The notes under the pieces were generated by a model. That model was not told the DNA's origin and did not search any database. It saw only the letters and a program-made list of their open reading frames with translations. Shown piece after piece: positions 9,660 to 19,780 of a stretch of DNA of 24,208 nucleotides. The translations under genes and the position numbers were made by a program. Where the stretch lies: the NCBI GenBank assembly GCA_003427395.1, contig BFEA01000051.1, positions 3,604,849 to 3,629,056 on the forward strand, given 5' to 3'. Numbering within the stretch: the stretch's first letter is position 1; each line of letters opens with the position of its first letter. This DNA comes from Chara braunii (lineage: Eukaryota > Streptophyta > Charophyceae > Charales > Characeae).

Positions 9660-11240
9660 TAATCATCTAAGGAAAGCGAACTTCAAGGCTGTATGGATTG
9701 CTTCCTGCTGTATGCATCTGGATGGGAATGCGGGCTGGTACATATGGTGAGGGGGCTGGATTCGAGAAAAGATTGACAGAGGGGAGGACTGATGAAAATC
9801 GGGGAAACTTACCTACAGATATAAACCTGGCCGTGAATACAGCTAGATGTGCAGGGCTCGGGCAGATGGGTGAACCAATCACGCCCAACTGTTGGATAAT
9901 CGACTGGTCTAAGCAGCACAAGGGGTCGGTGATGTTGTGTGATTGCTGGTCACTGGGCAATTTGACTACTGTAGTAGCTCTTGCTGCGTCATTGCTGTAC
10001 AATAGACTATGTTATTTTTACGGTGCTGTCTGCTACAGCGGCTACTGTATCTGCTATGGATTGTTGTACTTGCTGCACCCTCATTATGCATTGCGGCACA
10101 GGTTGAAAAACACTTTTGTATTTCAATATAGAAGCGCGGGCATGTGCTCTATTCAAACTGAGGCGCTGCTCGTTCTGTCAAACAAGAGAAGCGAGGAACC
10201 AGGCTACGGGATAGAAGACTTACCTGCTTGACCTGTACATCGTCCTTCCGACCATCAGACTGTAGCAGCAAAGAAGTTGAATGCGTTATCGGAGGTTTGC
10301 CTGTTTGGCCAGGGCGTTGACCACCCCACCGACTGATGTGGAGGAACTCAGAGGCAAACTGCGGAATAGCAAACTTGCATGCTGGCCGGAGTGGTGCTCG
10401 CCCTATCAGTGGGCACAAGAACGGACCAGTTGTGAGGCTGCATGCCTAATTATTGGCTGGTGTGCTGATTCTCCTGTTGTGTGAATTGTTTGGAGACAAC
10501 TTGAAGTCGCGAGGTCGCAAACTCACTTATGACCATCGGGCTCGTCGTCACGAGAATAACGGGGGATAGCCACAAGACTTGGAGACTCATATGCTGACTA
10601 GTGTGACGTCCTTCCTATGAGCAGGAGCAGCAAGGAGTGAAGCTGCGAGGCTGGATACTTACCTGTTGACCGGCACGCTGCTCATCCTACTTATTTGAAG
10701 CAGCGGCAGGCCGGGCATAGGAAGCAGATTTGACTGCTAGTTGGTGCGTTGCTCATCCTACCGGATGAGATAATAGGAGGTGAGCCACAAAGTTGTGGAT
10801 CTACCTGTGACCAAGTACCCATCAAGTCGCAAGTTTGTGGAAGGGCTAAAATAATTGAAGGAGAATCTTTGTCGTTAGTGGGAGAGTTCCTAGGGAACCT
10901 ATAGTTGGTAGTTGGCTTCGGTTTGACCAGGCGGCGTAACGACAGTTTAGACTTAGTGGTGGCAGCTTGGCGAGGGGAAACGACGCTGCAATCGAGGGAA
11001 GTAATCAGGATTTGCATCAGGGTTACCGTTGCGTCTTGGAGGTTCGTCAGAGTTGTTGATCGTACAGCGTTTTGGCTGCGGGTTGGCCATCCTGTTGCGT
11101 ATTTGGCCTTCATTGCGGGGCCCTCAGGCGTGTCAAGGTATCAAGGACCTCTCATGCGAGTCTGAGCGCACCTCTCTTGTATCTGACCGACTCAATCTCT
11201 CTCCTTCTGCCTTTCTGACTCCCAGTCTAGTCTTTAGGTT
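9660..11240. other. GT-rich stretch, no recognised gene
   Basis: Base composition on the plus strand changes from C/A-rich to G/T-rich at about 9660, right beside the gag start codon. The longest open frame is plus-strand 9698-10231 (177 codons, TTG start, first ATG a few codons in). It is Cys/Tyr/Leu-rich in its second half and resembles nothing I know. Sequences equal to the splice-donor consensus on the minus strand (acttacct) occur near 9807, 10216 and 10657. Degenerate tgctg/tgctac triplet texture is common. Confidence 0.4.
9698..10231 (+). CDS. Hypothetical ORF, 177 codons, unrecognised
   Basis: This is the longest uninterrupted plus-strand frame outside the repeats. It opens with TTG; the first ATG gives MGMRAGTYGEGAGF. 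The C-terminal half contains a Tyr/Cys/Leu stretch (around CYFYGAVCYSGYC), possibly hydrophobic enough to look membrane-like, but it is produced by a tgctac/tgctgt triplet texture. No family is recognised and a minus-strand frame overlaps it. It is most likely a chance frame in a repeat-derived region. Confidence 0.12.
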   Translation: MLPAVCIWMGMRAGTYGEGAGFEKRLTEGRTDENRGNLPTDINLAVNTARCAGLGQMGEPITPNCWIIDWSKQHKGSVMLCDCWSLGNLTTVVALAASLLYNRLCYFYGAVCYSGYCICYGLLYLLHPHYALRHRLKNTFVFQYRSAGMCSIQTEALLVLSNKRSEEPGYGIEDLPA

Positions 11241-11565
11241 CCGAGAGGAGGGCGGCAAGCGGGATTGAAACCCGTAATTTGTGTCAAGGCCTCTGTGGGA
11301 GGTTCGCCCCACCAATTGCGGGAGCTCTGTCGGGGTTCAGGCGGGACCCTGGAGGCAGGGAACTTTGAGGTAGGCCGACGCGATCTCTCTTAGGATCCCG
11401 TCTACCCTTATTTATACTACCCTTCATTCAGTTTGACTGACTTTTGACTTTTTATATATTTCCTTGACTTTAATTCATGAGTTTAACTGAATCAGAAGGG
11501 GAATCGACTATGCATGTTAATTTATCTGTCTATGGTAAAAATCACGATGTTTGCATGCGATAATC
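11240..11565. other. Intergenic stretch before array B
   Basis: A GC-rich part (11240-11400) contains ggcaagcgggattgaaaccc and gggaggttcgccccacc, which superficially resemble tRNA T-arms. It passes into AT-rich sequence (11400-11565, tttgactgacttttgacttt) that leads into the minisatellite. No gene is seen. The left end of the copy-B element may lie here, but no terminal motif could be fixed. Confidence 0.4.
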
Positions 11566-11819
11566 TGAATGGGGTTGAAGATGAGGTCTTTTGACCGATC
11601 CTGCTACTTTGCTGATTGCTTAAACATTGAGACGGGGCGGGGTCAGGACTTGCCGCTTTGCTCATTGCTTTGACATTGACACGGGGCGGGGTCAAGACCT
11701 GCCTCTTTGTTGATTGCTTGGACATTGAGATGGGACGGGGTCAGGACCTGCCACTTTCCTGATTGCTTGGACATTGAGACGGGGCGGGGTCAGGACCTGC
11801 CATTTTATTGATTGCTTGG
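11566..11819. repeat. 49-bp minisatellite, short variant of the 67-bp unit
   Basis: The acattg anchor recurs at 11623, 11672, 11721, 11770 and 11819, exactly 49 bp apart each time. The unit reads gacattgagacggggcgggg, then tcaggacctgccactttcctgattgcttg. It aligns to the 67-bp unit as an internal deletion of about 18 bp in the aaatgaggtcctccagactg part. The first unit (11566-11622) is still partly of the long type. Confidence 0.92.
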
Positions 11820-12800
11820 ACATTGAATTGGGGCTGGAAATGAGGTTCTCCAGACTGATTCGGTCGCCTTGCTCGTTTTGCCTAAGACATTGAACTGAGG
11901 CTGGAAATAAAGTCGTTCAGACTGATCCGGTCGCCTTGCTCGTGTTGCCTAAGACATTGAACTGGGGCTGGAAATGTGGTCCTCCAGACTGATCCGGTCG
12001 CCTTGCTCGTGTTGCCTAAGACATTGAAATGGGGCTGGAAATGAGGTCGTCCAGACTGATCCAGTCGCCTTGTTTGTTTTGCCTAAGACATTGAACAGGG
12101 GGGTTGGAGATGAGGTCTTTCAAACTGATCTAATCTCCTTGCTCGTTTTGCCTAAGACACTGAACTGGGGCTGGAAATGAGGTCCTCCAGACTGATCCGG
12201 TCGCCTTGCTCTTTTTGCCTAAGACATTGAACTGGGGCTGGAAATGAGGTCCTTCAGACTGATCCGGTCGCCTTGCTCGTTTGGCTAAGACATTGAACTA
12301 GGGCTGGAGATGAGGTCCTTCAGACTGTCCGGTCGCCTTGCTTGTTTTGCCTAAGACATTGAACTGAGGTTGTAGATGAGGTCCTTTAGATTGATCCGTT
12401 CGCCTTGCTCGTTTTGCCTAAGACATTGAACTAGGGCTGGAAATGAGGTCCTCCAGACTGGTCCGGTCGCGTTGCTCGTTTGCGTAAGATATTGAACTGG
12501 GGCTCGAGATGAGGTCCTTCTGACTGATCCGGTCGCCTTGCTCGTTTGCCTAAGAGATTGAACTGGGGCTGGAAATAAGGTCCTCCAGACTGATTCGGTC
12601 GCCTTGCTCGTTTTTCTAAAACATTGAATTGGGGTTGGGAATGAGGTCCTCCAGACTGATCCGGTCGCCTTGCTCGTTTTGCCTCAGACATTGAACTGGG
12701 GCTGGAAATGAGGTCCTCCAGACTGATCCAGTCGCCTTGCTTGTTTTGCCTAAGATATTGAACTGGGGCTGAAGATGAGGTCGTTCTGACTGATTCGGTC
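11820..12800. repeat. 67-bp minisatellite, array B (about 15 units)
   Basis: The acattga anchor or its variants recur about 15 times between 11820 and 12760 at 66-68 bp steps. Each unit contains tgatccggtcgccttgctcg, then ttttgcctaa, gacattgaactgg and ggctggaaatgaggtc. Small 1-2 bp indels shift the phase. It ends at about 12800 with tgattcggtcgacttgctaag, as array A does, and the same unique sequence follows. Array A shows only four units in this window. Confidence 0.95.
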
Positions 12801-13110
12801 GACTTGCTAAGTCTGTCAAATTGCATTGGGGTTGACAGAGAAAAACTTTGAAAGATAATCAACCAAGTAAGATACGGAACTAATGTTTCTGTGATCAGGA
12901 CAAGCGAAAGATTAACACTTTGGATGAACGATTCCTTGTTTCTGAGCTAGCTGAATGCGTTGTGGACATGACATACTTGCTGACAAAAGTTTGTCTTTTG
13001 TTCAGGCTCTGTCTGTTTTTTGCATAGTAGGGTAGTCTGTTAGTGTTCGCCACGTGTTGGAGCTATAAGAGTTAGTTCAATTCCTGCATTTTTTGAGTTA
13101 AGTCTATTTT

Positions 13111-13111
13111 N
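13111..13111. other. Undetermined base (n)
   Basis: The single n falls in ctatttt-n-cttaagtc. Copy A has tttattttacttaagtc at the same place, so the base is probably a. It is an assembly ambiguity, not biology. Confidence 0.95.
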
Positions 13112-14593
13112 CTTAAGTCAAGTTCTCGCATTTTCTGGGATCTTTTTTTTTTTTTCCTTTTTTTTTTTTATTTGGCTCTGTATGAATTTTAGATAGCTAA
13201 TTTTCTTACAGGAAGCACTGCCAAAATTTCTATAAAACCAAGGAGTTGGTCAAAATTTGACTTTCAAAGTTCAACTTTTGTCTAAATTTATATCTGACCT
13301 AGTAAAATCTGGGAAGCCTACTTTTATAGGGGAGGTGCTGCCCAAATTTTTACTAAATCGGGGAGTTGGACAAAATTCGACTTTGTGAAGAAATAGTTAT
13401 TTCTGAATTTTTATATTTAGTCTCGTACAAATTCTGAAAAGACACTTTTCCTATGGGAAGCGCTAACAAAAGTTTCCTAGTTTTGAAGAGTTAGATTATA
13501 TTATGGTACGAGAATTCTTGGTAATTCACCCTATATAGGGGAGATGCTGTCAGAATTTCTCTTATTCTTTAGAGATTCATTGGAGAGATAGATTTAAGAT
13601 CTAGTCTTATGAGATTTTCGAGTAACATGTGATATGGGGATTTATTCCCCGTACACTTGCTGTGTACTAGGTCCTTCTTGGCCATTTTTTTTATTCAAGA
13701 TCTGACTAGTTCAACTCGATCCTACGAGGGTCGTCTTCTGTTATCTTTGATAACAGGCCGGTTAGTTGATCGACGACTCGTCGACTCACGATACAACTTT
13801 GCTTACACCTGTACCTCAGCTTGATGCCTTAGCCCTGAGATTTGATATGTTTCCTTGAAGGTTTTTAACCATACTTCTTTTAATGACCATTATAAAGAAT
13901 TGATGGTTTTTTATGGAAAGTTGAAAATGGTTGGGGTTTGAGTGTGTGAGGCGTGGAGTGAGTTACAGGGAACAGTAAAGTTGACCACATTGGTGCATGG
14001 CAATGTGACTTTCGTATGTACTTGTGTTTTATACAGGTTAGTATTTTGAAACTTGGTATGCGAGTTTTATTTTGGAGGCAGTGAGAATGACAACCATGCG
14101 TCACGCGATCTGCATACCTGATGGGTTTATTTTCCCTTCCTTTATCTTATGTCGAGTTTTAATTTAATACATAGGTATTGGGATGCTTACTTATTTACTG
14201 CTTGATTTTGCTTTTTGATTTTCATAGTTGGACGTTGATGTCTGTGGCAGTCGTCGAAGTCAAACCCCTTGACTTCTCTTCACGCCCTGGATGATGGAGT
14301 TTGGCTCCATGACCCTACTAAGGGTTGACTGCCACCACAGGCCGGAACCTGTGTACCATCCACTCTCCGTAGGGTGCAGAAGAGGGTGTGGTTCTCAACC
14401 GCCTTGGCGGCTGTCTAGCGTCGAGAGATTAACCCCTCAAGGCGCGTGTCAACCGACACTTGAGTGTTGAACGCGACCCTCGAGACTATCGAGGACCACA
14501 TGATTATGGATACTACATAGTACGTCATCATTGTAGTCGCTTGCGAATGCTTGCATGGCTTAGTTGATATGAGAAAGCCTTGCATCCGCACGG

Positions 14594-14605
14594 TTTTATA
14601 TTAAG
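14594..14605 (+). promoter_or_regulatory. TATA-box-like site in copy B
   Basis: ttttatattaag is identical to the site in copy A and lies about 480 bp upstream of the gag-like frame. It fits a retroelement promoter. Activity is not shown. Confidence 0.35.
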
Positions 14606-14967
14606 ACACGCACGCGATACATAACCGATTTCCGTATGAGAAGGTTATGGGTTGGACACTAAAGGGACTAAGAGTGTTTTTGTTTTGTGTGATTGATCTG
14701 AATTTTATTCTGGTGTGGTGTAAGGCGTGGTAAGAAAGATGCGTCATAGTCGACCGACGACGAGTCGCGCTTGGGACTTCAGCCCCGCAGTGCGTCAGCT
14801 TCAGCGTACGGGTTTGATAAAGGTGTGAAACCGCGCGTACCCCCTATGCTACAGCGTACGAGAAAACGCCCTCGGCTGGTCCACCTGTGTGATTGCATGT
14901 AAAAACTTTCGTATTGTGGACTGGTAGCTCGGCGGGGATACGCCCACCTAAGGGATGGTGGCAGGTG

Positions 14968-14976
14968 GAGGTAAGT
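14968..14976 (+). promoter_or_regulatory. Splice-donor-like site in the leader of copy B
   Basis: GAG|GTAAGT is preserved at the same place as in copy A although flanking bases have diverged (the 13-bp deletion is a few bases upstream). It lies about 110 bp before the gag-like frame. Confidence 0.3.
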
Positions 14977-15082
14977 TGTACCTTGTGTGGCCCTATCCTG
15001 TCGTAGGGGTTCGCGAGAGGTATGGAGGGCGCACTCGGCCGGAGCGGCAACGCTCCACGACTAAAGTCCTGTCGAATCGTGC

Positions 15083-17116
15083 GTGACGCGGTCGGGAAGG
15101 TCCCCTTTCTCTACGGGAACCGTGCGCTCGACAGCGGGCCCAGCAGATCCACCAATGGAGGGGCCGATACGCCCTGAGCCTGAGACTGAATCATGCAGGC
15201 AGGAGGAGTTGCATGCTGGGGAGATTATTATAATAGAAGGTGACACCCCTCCTCATACCCCAGTTCCAGAGCAGGTGCGGCAGCCTTGGCCAGAGGGAGT
15301 CCCCGAGCCAGATAGCGAAGAGATTTCAGCGCCCCTGCCAGAGGCCAGCCTGTCACACAGGCAAGAGACAGAGATGGGAAGGCCAGAGAGAGGATGAAGG
15401 GCTGAGTCCCGCGCGGTCATCGACTCGCACTTAGCCGCACATGCACCTGAGCACCCTTATATAGGGGTGCCTATCTAAGTTGGGCCATCGTCAGGCCATC
15501 ACACATCGATCCAGAGATGGGAGCGCAGACCCCTGTTAGAGAGGTCCGTGGAGTGAGGGTGGAAAGGACATGAGAGGAGACTGCAGAGGCAAAGTCTGCC
15601 AGGGTACAAGCCTGCCTTACCGAGATATATGAGCAAAGCGAAAGGATGGAGGCGGCAGGGATAGCGCCGACACCACCAGTTGACCCCAGGACGAGCGAGT
15701 AGAGGATTGACGAGTTATGGGCCAGATATGAGAGCCGAATGGAAGCAGCTCGCTAGAGGTCACAAGAGGGGGGGCAGGCGGACGAGAAGGCAGATGAGGC
15801 AATAGAGATTGGGGGACTGGGATTTTCTGCCCCCTTGTGACGAGCTGGCAATCAGGAAGGGAGAGGTGGAACAACTGACTGCTCAGCTAGCGGAAGAAAG
15901 GACTGAAAACAAGGTCTGGAGGACTTGCCTGGAAGCAAAAGAAGTTGAGTGGGATAAAAAGCTCAAGGATATGTCAGCTGCAGTGGAAAGATTTTCGGTC
16001 ACTAAGGTGGTCGATTGGACTGAACAGAGCAGATATGGCATTCAGGGCGAAGGGATGCAGGGACTGTTTGGCCAGGGAGAGGCGGCAGAAACATCTCAAC
16101 AGGAAAAATTAAAAAAGGTGTTTGTGGACCCGGTTGAAGTAGGGGCAAGGAGAGAGGCTAACAAGGGAAGTTTTGAGTTCAAGGCTCCCACTGAATTAGC
16201 CTCGCGGCAATAAGCCCCTATTTCAGCTAAGGCCCTTATGGAGGTGCCAACTCAGGAGCCTCAGTCTGCACCGGCAGAGGAAGACGTCGCAGAAGAGCCG
16301 CTTACGATCCTTTTGGAAGTACAGGAAGGGACCCTTACTGGGGTAGTGGTACCTCCTCAGTCTATGGCACAAGGGAGAGAGTCGTCGCGTCTGGACGAGT
16401 TGGTGACCGCCATGGAAGTAGATATGCCGCCAGAGAGGCCTCAGAGACTAGAGACCCCGGAGCAGGTGCCGGAAGTGGGGGAGTTGAGGACACAGTTGGG
16501 CTCTTGGGCCACAGGGACTGACTCAGAAGGGCAAGCCACGGAGCGACAGCATCAGGAGGCCACGAGCCAGGCTGCGAGGGCAGTTACTCCCCGGACTTCG
16601 TAGCTTCGCGAGAGTGAGGGAGTGGCCATGACAGAGAGGACCCACGAGGGCAGACCACTGAGGTTGGACACTCCCGAGTACAGGCAAGAGAGGAGTAAGA
16701 TGTGAGGGGAGCCGAGTGCTCAGGGACCTGGGGAGGGGGCCGAGGGGTCGTGCCACCTGCCTCAGAGTCACGAGGTGGGCAAAGAGACAGGAAAGATAGT
16801 CCCACCGTCAGGATCCCAGAAGAAGAAGAGGAAGTTTCAAAGAAAGTCAGAGACTACGTGCTTCTATTTTCTGGATGGTATGCACAGGGCCTTAGAATGT
16901 TCAAAGTTCCTCGAGGATTAGGCCGCAGGACGGGTTACTGAGAGGGAGGGAAAAATGTACGATAGGCAAGGTCGAGTGGTGGAGAGAGCTCCATATGGGG
17001 GTAGAGCTCAGTTATATAGGTGAAACCAGGAGGAGATGAGTGAGGAGGGGTTGGCTTGTCTACACGTCAGTAGGAGTAAGATATTTTTGTACATAAAAAG
17101 GAAGTCAGAGATGTAG
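15083..17116 (+). pseudogene. Retroelement gag-like protein, frameshifted and with a damaged zinc knuckle
   Basis: The frame opens TRSGRSPFSTGTVRSTAGP and stays open to 15397. It is Pro/Glu-rich, with IIIIEGDTPPHTPVPEQ. Coding texture then moves between frames (about 15395-15810, with TAG stops near 15700), returning to one frame from 15811 to 17116 after a one-base gain in a G-run. That last part has stops at 16211, 16601, 16703, 16919 and 17021. It includes a coiled-coil-like segment (EQLTAQLAEERTENKVW...EAKEVEWDKKLKDM), a Glu/Pro/Gln-rich linker, and CFYFLDGMHRALEC (16859-16900). The last has the exact spacing of C-x2-C-x4-H-x4-C but Phe in place of the second Cys. Known gag proteins place such a knuckle after the capsid. 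Protease or reverse transcriptase does not follow. It is a different family from the minus-strand gag. Confidence 0.7.
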
Positions 17117-18870
17117 ATACCATAAGTCAGATACATGTGTCTTGGTTCCCTGTACATAAATAGAGAATAGTGTACAATAGAGCTTTGAGATTTTTCTTGT
17201 CACGACTCGGAAATGTTTGGTTTACATTTTCGTTTTTTTACTCAGATTTCACTTGTACCTTTAAGAGTGTTTTGAGAGTTAAAACACTTGAGACATAAGT
17301 CTGCTTGATATGAGAGGGACAGGGCATTGAGTACCGATATTGGTTTTTGAGAGACATTTTATTCCTGAGTATATATTGAGTGAAGATTTTGAGATTACTC
17401 CTTTGTGTACGACGATCACTCTCACTCTCACGTGTGTGATTTTTCCTGATGTATGATGGTTTGTGTGAAACATGTACGATAAACATCTCATATACTCGTA
17501 TTTTGTGATTGTGGATGGGTGTGAACTGTCTACTCTTCGGTATACTTGTGCGATCTGCCCATGGGCGGATGATAGGGCCGAGTATAAGAAGGGGGAGTGC
17601 AGTCTGTCTTGTAAAAGAAATGTGAGGATCCTAAAGGATTTATGAGTCCTTGAGACTCGAATGCTTACCATGCCGAATGTTGATTGTTTGAGTTCTGTTG
17701 AGGGCCCATTAGTTGGCCTCTCAGTTGTGTTGTTTTATGGTTAAGACACCTTTTGAGTAAAAAGGTAGTCTTATGTTTTATTTGGGAGACTCATCTTTAG
17801 GAAAATAAGATGTTTTACAAAGGTCATGTGAGAGTTCATCCTAGAGAGAGAGGGATGGTTGGGAGACCTATTGAGTGAGACCCCTTGCATGAAAGGTGGT
17901 TAATAGATTTAATGGCATGGAAAGCTAATTTTGGGAAGATAAAGACTGACAAGAGGAACCAGGATTTGTTGACCACTTGGTGGAATTTTCAGGAATGTCG
18001 CAAAATGGTTTGATTTTGAGAGATGTCGTTAAGATGTGTGACCTTCTTACCCTGATCGAGTTGGGAGGTCACGACATTGTGAATCTGGCGGTGATTCTGT
18101 TTTGTGAATGTGGAGAGGTTGTCATGTTTCCTCTGTGTTATCCCATAGAGGGTTGGTAAATACCTTTTATGTGTGATAGGCCTATGCGTAGTCTCGCAAT
18201 AGACTTGTATTGTTGCGACACACCGTCCAACCACTTGTGCTAATCTTAGGGCATATAAGGAAGACCAAGCTAAACGGTAAAGCTTTAGCACCACTAGGGC
18301 ATAAGTCCTAGGGATGACTGCTGGCCGACGCAACCTGGCCGCGGGCCCACGTCTTACCGAAGGAGTAAAAACTTGAAGGATGTGGCCGCCTAGGAGGGTT
18401 TTACTCCCGCGGAACGGCGTGGGATAAGAGTCGGGTTCTATAAGTCTTTTGGGAGTCCTGATTGAATGTTTATCAGAAGGAAGCCTATCATGGCGCAACC
18501 TGCGAGGGCACTACCTCTAAAATAACAACGCGGTGGGCCGTAGATCTGGCTCGATCAACCAGACTATGGTGGGCCAAGATGGAGACCTAGCATTTTTGTA
18601 CTAGGCCGCAGAAAGAGTTGAGATGAGATTTGAGGACGCATATAAGTATGTGTTTGATTGTGAGAAATTTTGAGAGGGAGGCTAGAATGCCTTCAAAGGT
18701 CTCAGTTAGGGTCTGCGTCCCTGGTTGAGGCCCGGCTTGCAGGGTAGAGGCTGGGGACACTTAACGAGAAGCCGACGTTTGTCTAGGACAAAAGGGGGGA
18801 GGACGGTTATGAGAGCCTTTGGAACTTATGTTGTAGTACTGATGCGTAGTACACCGGCGTCCTAGTGTTA
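17117..18870. other. Non-coding stretch after the gag-like pseudogene
   Basis: No gene is recognised. The plus strand is G/T-rich, with a purine tract at 17586-17597 and a GC-rich island at 18310-18560. Open frames on the minus strand at 17989-18498 (169 codons) and 17279-17671 (130 codons) have no recognisable motif and lie antisense to the presumed element orientation. They are probably chance frames. Confidence 0.45.
17586..17597 (+). promoter_or_regulatory. Candidate polypurine tract followed by TG
   Basis: The run aagaagggggag is followed directly by tgcagtctgtc. Plant LTR elements typically have a G-rich purine run immediately before a 3' LTR that starts with TG. The tract lies about 480 bp after the gag-like pseudogene, on the correct strand. 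No sequence beginning tgcagtctgtc was found upstream to serve as the 5' LTR, so the call is tentative. Confidence 0.3.
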
Positions 18871-19027
18871 GGGCAATGGAGACCCAGGTTAAAACCCTGG
18901 CAGCATATAGTTGTGTTGGCATGGATTGTTGGAGGCCTCGAACCAGAGTCTGTCGGCTAATTGGATTGGTTCTTTTCTTGTCAACATTTGGAAGTGTGGA
19001 TGATTTGATAGCTTTTGATTCTGCGAG

Positions 19028-19780
19028 GCGACGAAAATGTCACTTAATATGGTCCGGTAAGCTGTCGGCGCGAATACCCTTACAAGGATAACCCCCCTAG
19101 TTTTTGCAAGTGACAAAAAATAAGTTCGGATAAAGGTCTGAGAGTGTCACGCGAAGCGTTTGTAACCTATATTGGCTAGGATAGAGGATGTGTGAGCGCG
19201 TAAGTTCAAGACGAGCGTGTGATCTTTTATTTTTGGTTGTGGGTCGCGATGCTAGGGGCATGAAATTTTAGATACTAGAATAAGATAGGAATTTGAAAGT
19301 TCTCGTTTTTATTTTCTCCCACATGCTTGACCGGCGGTAGTCTTGGCATGCGGGATGGCGCGCGCAGTAGTCATGACATAGTTTGCGCAAGCTGGTGCGA
19401 AAGCCTGGCGGTTGCACGCATGGCCGCGGGGTAGAGAGGAGGCCCACGCCGAGTTTTGGCCCAAGCGGGGCACTGCGCCGCTTCATATATGGGTTTTCGC
19501 GCCTGCTGGTCTCAAACTTGGGCTTAGCCTTATAGGTTACGATATCGAACTATTATTGCGAAGGTACGAGGGTCGAGGCCAGCGGGCGGCGGCATAAGAA
19601 CGTTGGAGCATTGAAGGAGCTGAGGGGTTGAGGGTCCCGCGGGACAATCCCCTTTAGTTTTGCTGGGGGAGTCCGGGCGCGGGCCCACTTGTTTTAACTT
19701 TTATTTATTTATTTTTTTAGCTCTATTCGGGCCGATACCGGTTCTGGGCCCGGGCCGACGGTCCATGGGCGAGACACGGT
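19028..19780 (+). mobile_element. LTR-like region, plus orientation (relative of 5540-5950)
   Basis: Short blocks in the same order match the reverse complement of 5.54-5.95 kb: gcgacg...cttaata.ggtccgg and aatacccttacaagg (19028-19088), aggccagcggg (about 19579), a tttatttattta T-tract (about 19703-19720), and accggttctggg..cgggccgacgg (about 19737-19762). It is longer than its partner, so insertions have occurred. GC-rich sequence surrounds an AT core, as expected for a promoter or LTR. It follows the plus-strand gag-like pseudogene by about 1.9 kb. Confidence 0.4.

Larger units (their letters stand above)
12801..15140 (+). mobile_element. LTR/5'-region segment, copy B of the long direct repeat
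   Basis: This is the collinear partner of copy A, about 12.5 kb away. It has the same order of blocks: gataatcaaccaagtaagat, the T-run near 13140, the gttatc..gataac hairpin, a cttcaccctgg-like GC block, the TATA-like site, ggaggtaagttg, and gtgacgcggtcgg. Relative to A it lacks about 28 bp near 13655 and about 13 bp near 14960. Unlike A, it continues without a break into an extended gag-like frame, so it is best read as the 5' LTR and leader of a plus-strand element. Divergence from A looks like roughly one difference in ten bases by eye. Confidence 0.75.

Noticed and set aside
11250-11330. Possible tRNA gene (ggttcgcccc and gggtttcaatccc on opposite strands)
   Set aside because: Neither strand gives a matching acceptor stem, D-arm and anticodon arm at the right distances.
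12431-12862. 143-codon minus-strand ORF with a repeating 22-residue peptide
   Set aside because: It is the translation of the 67-bp minisatellite where local one-base losses make units of 66 bases. Neighbouring units shift frame, so the frame is accidental.
17989-18498. 169-codon minus-strand ORF
   Set aside because: It is antisense to the presumed element and has no domain-like pattern. It crosses from AT-rich into GC-rich sequence without any change of coding character.
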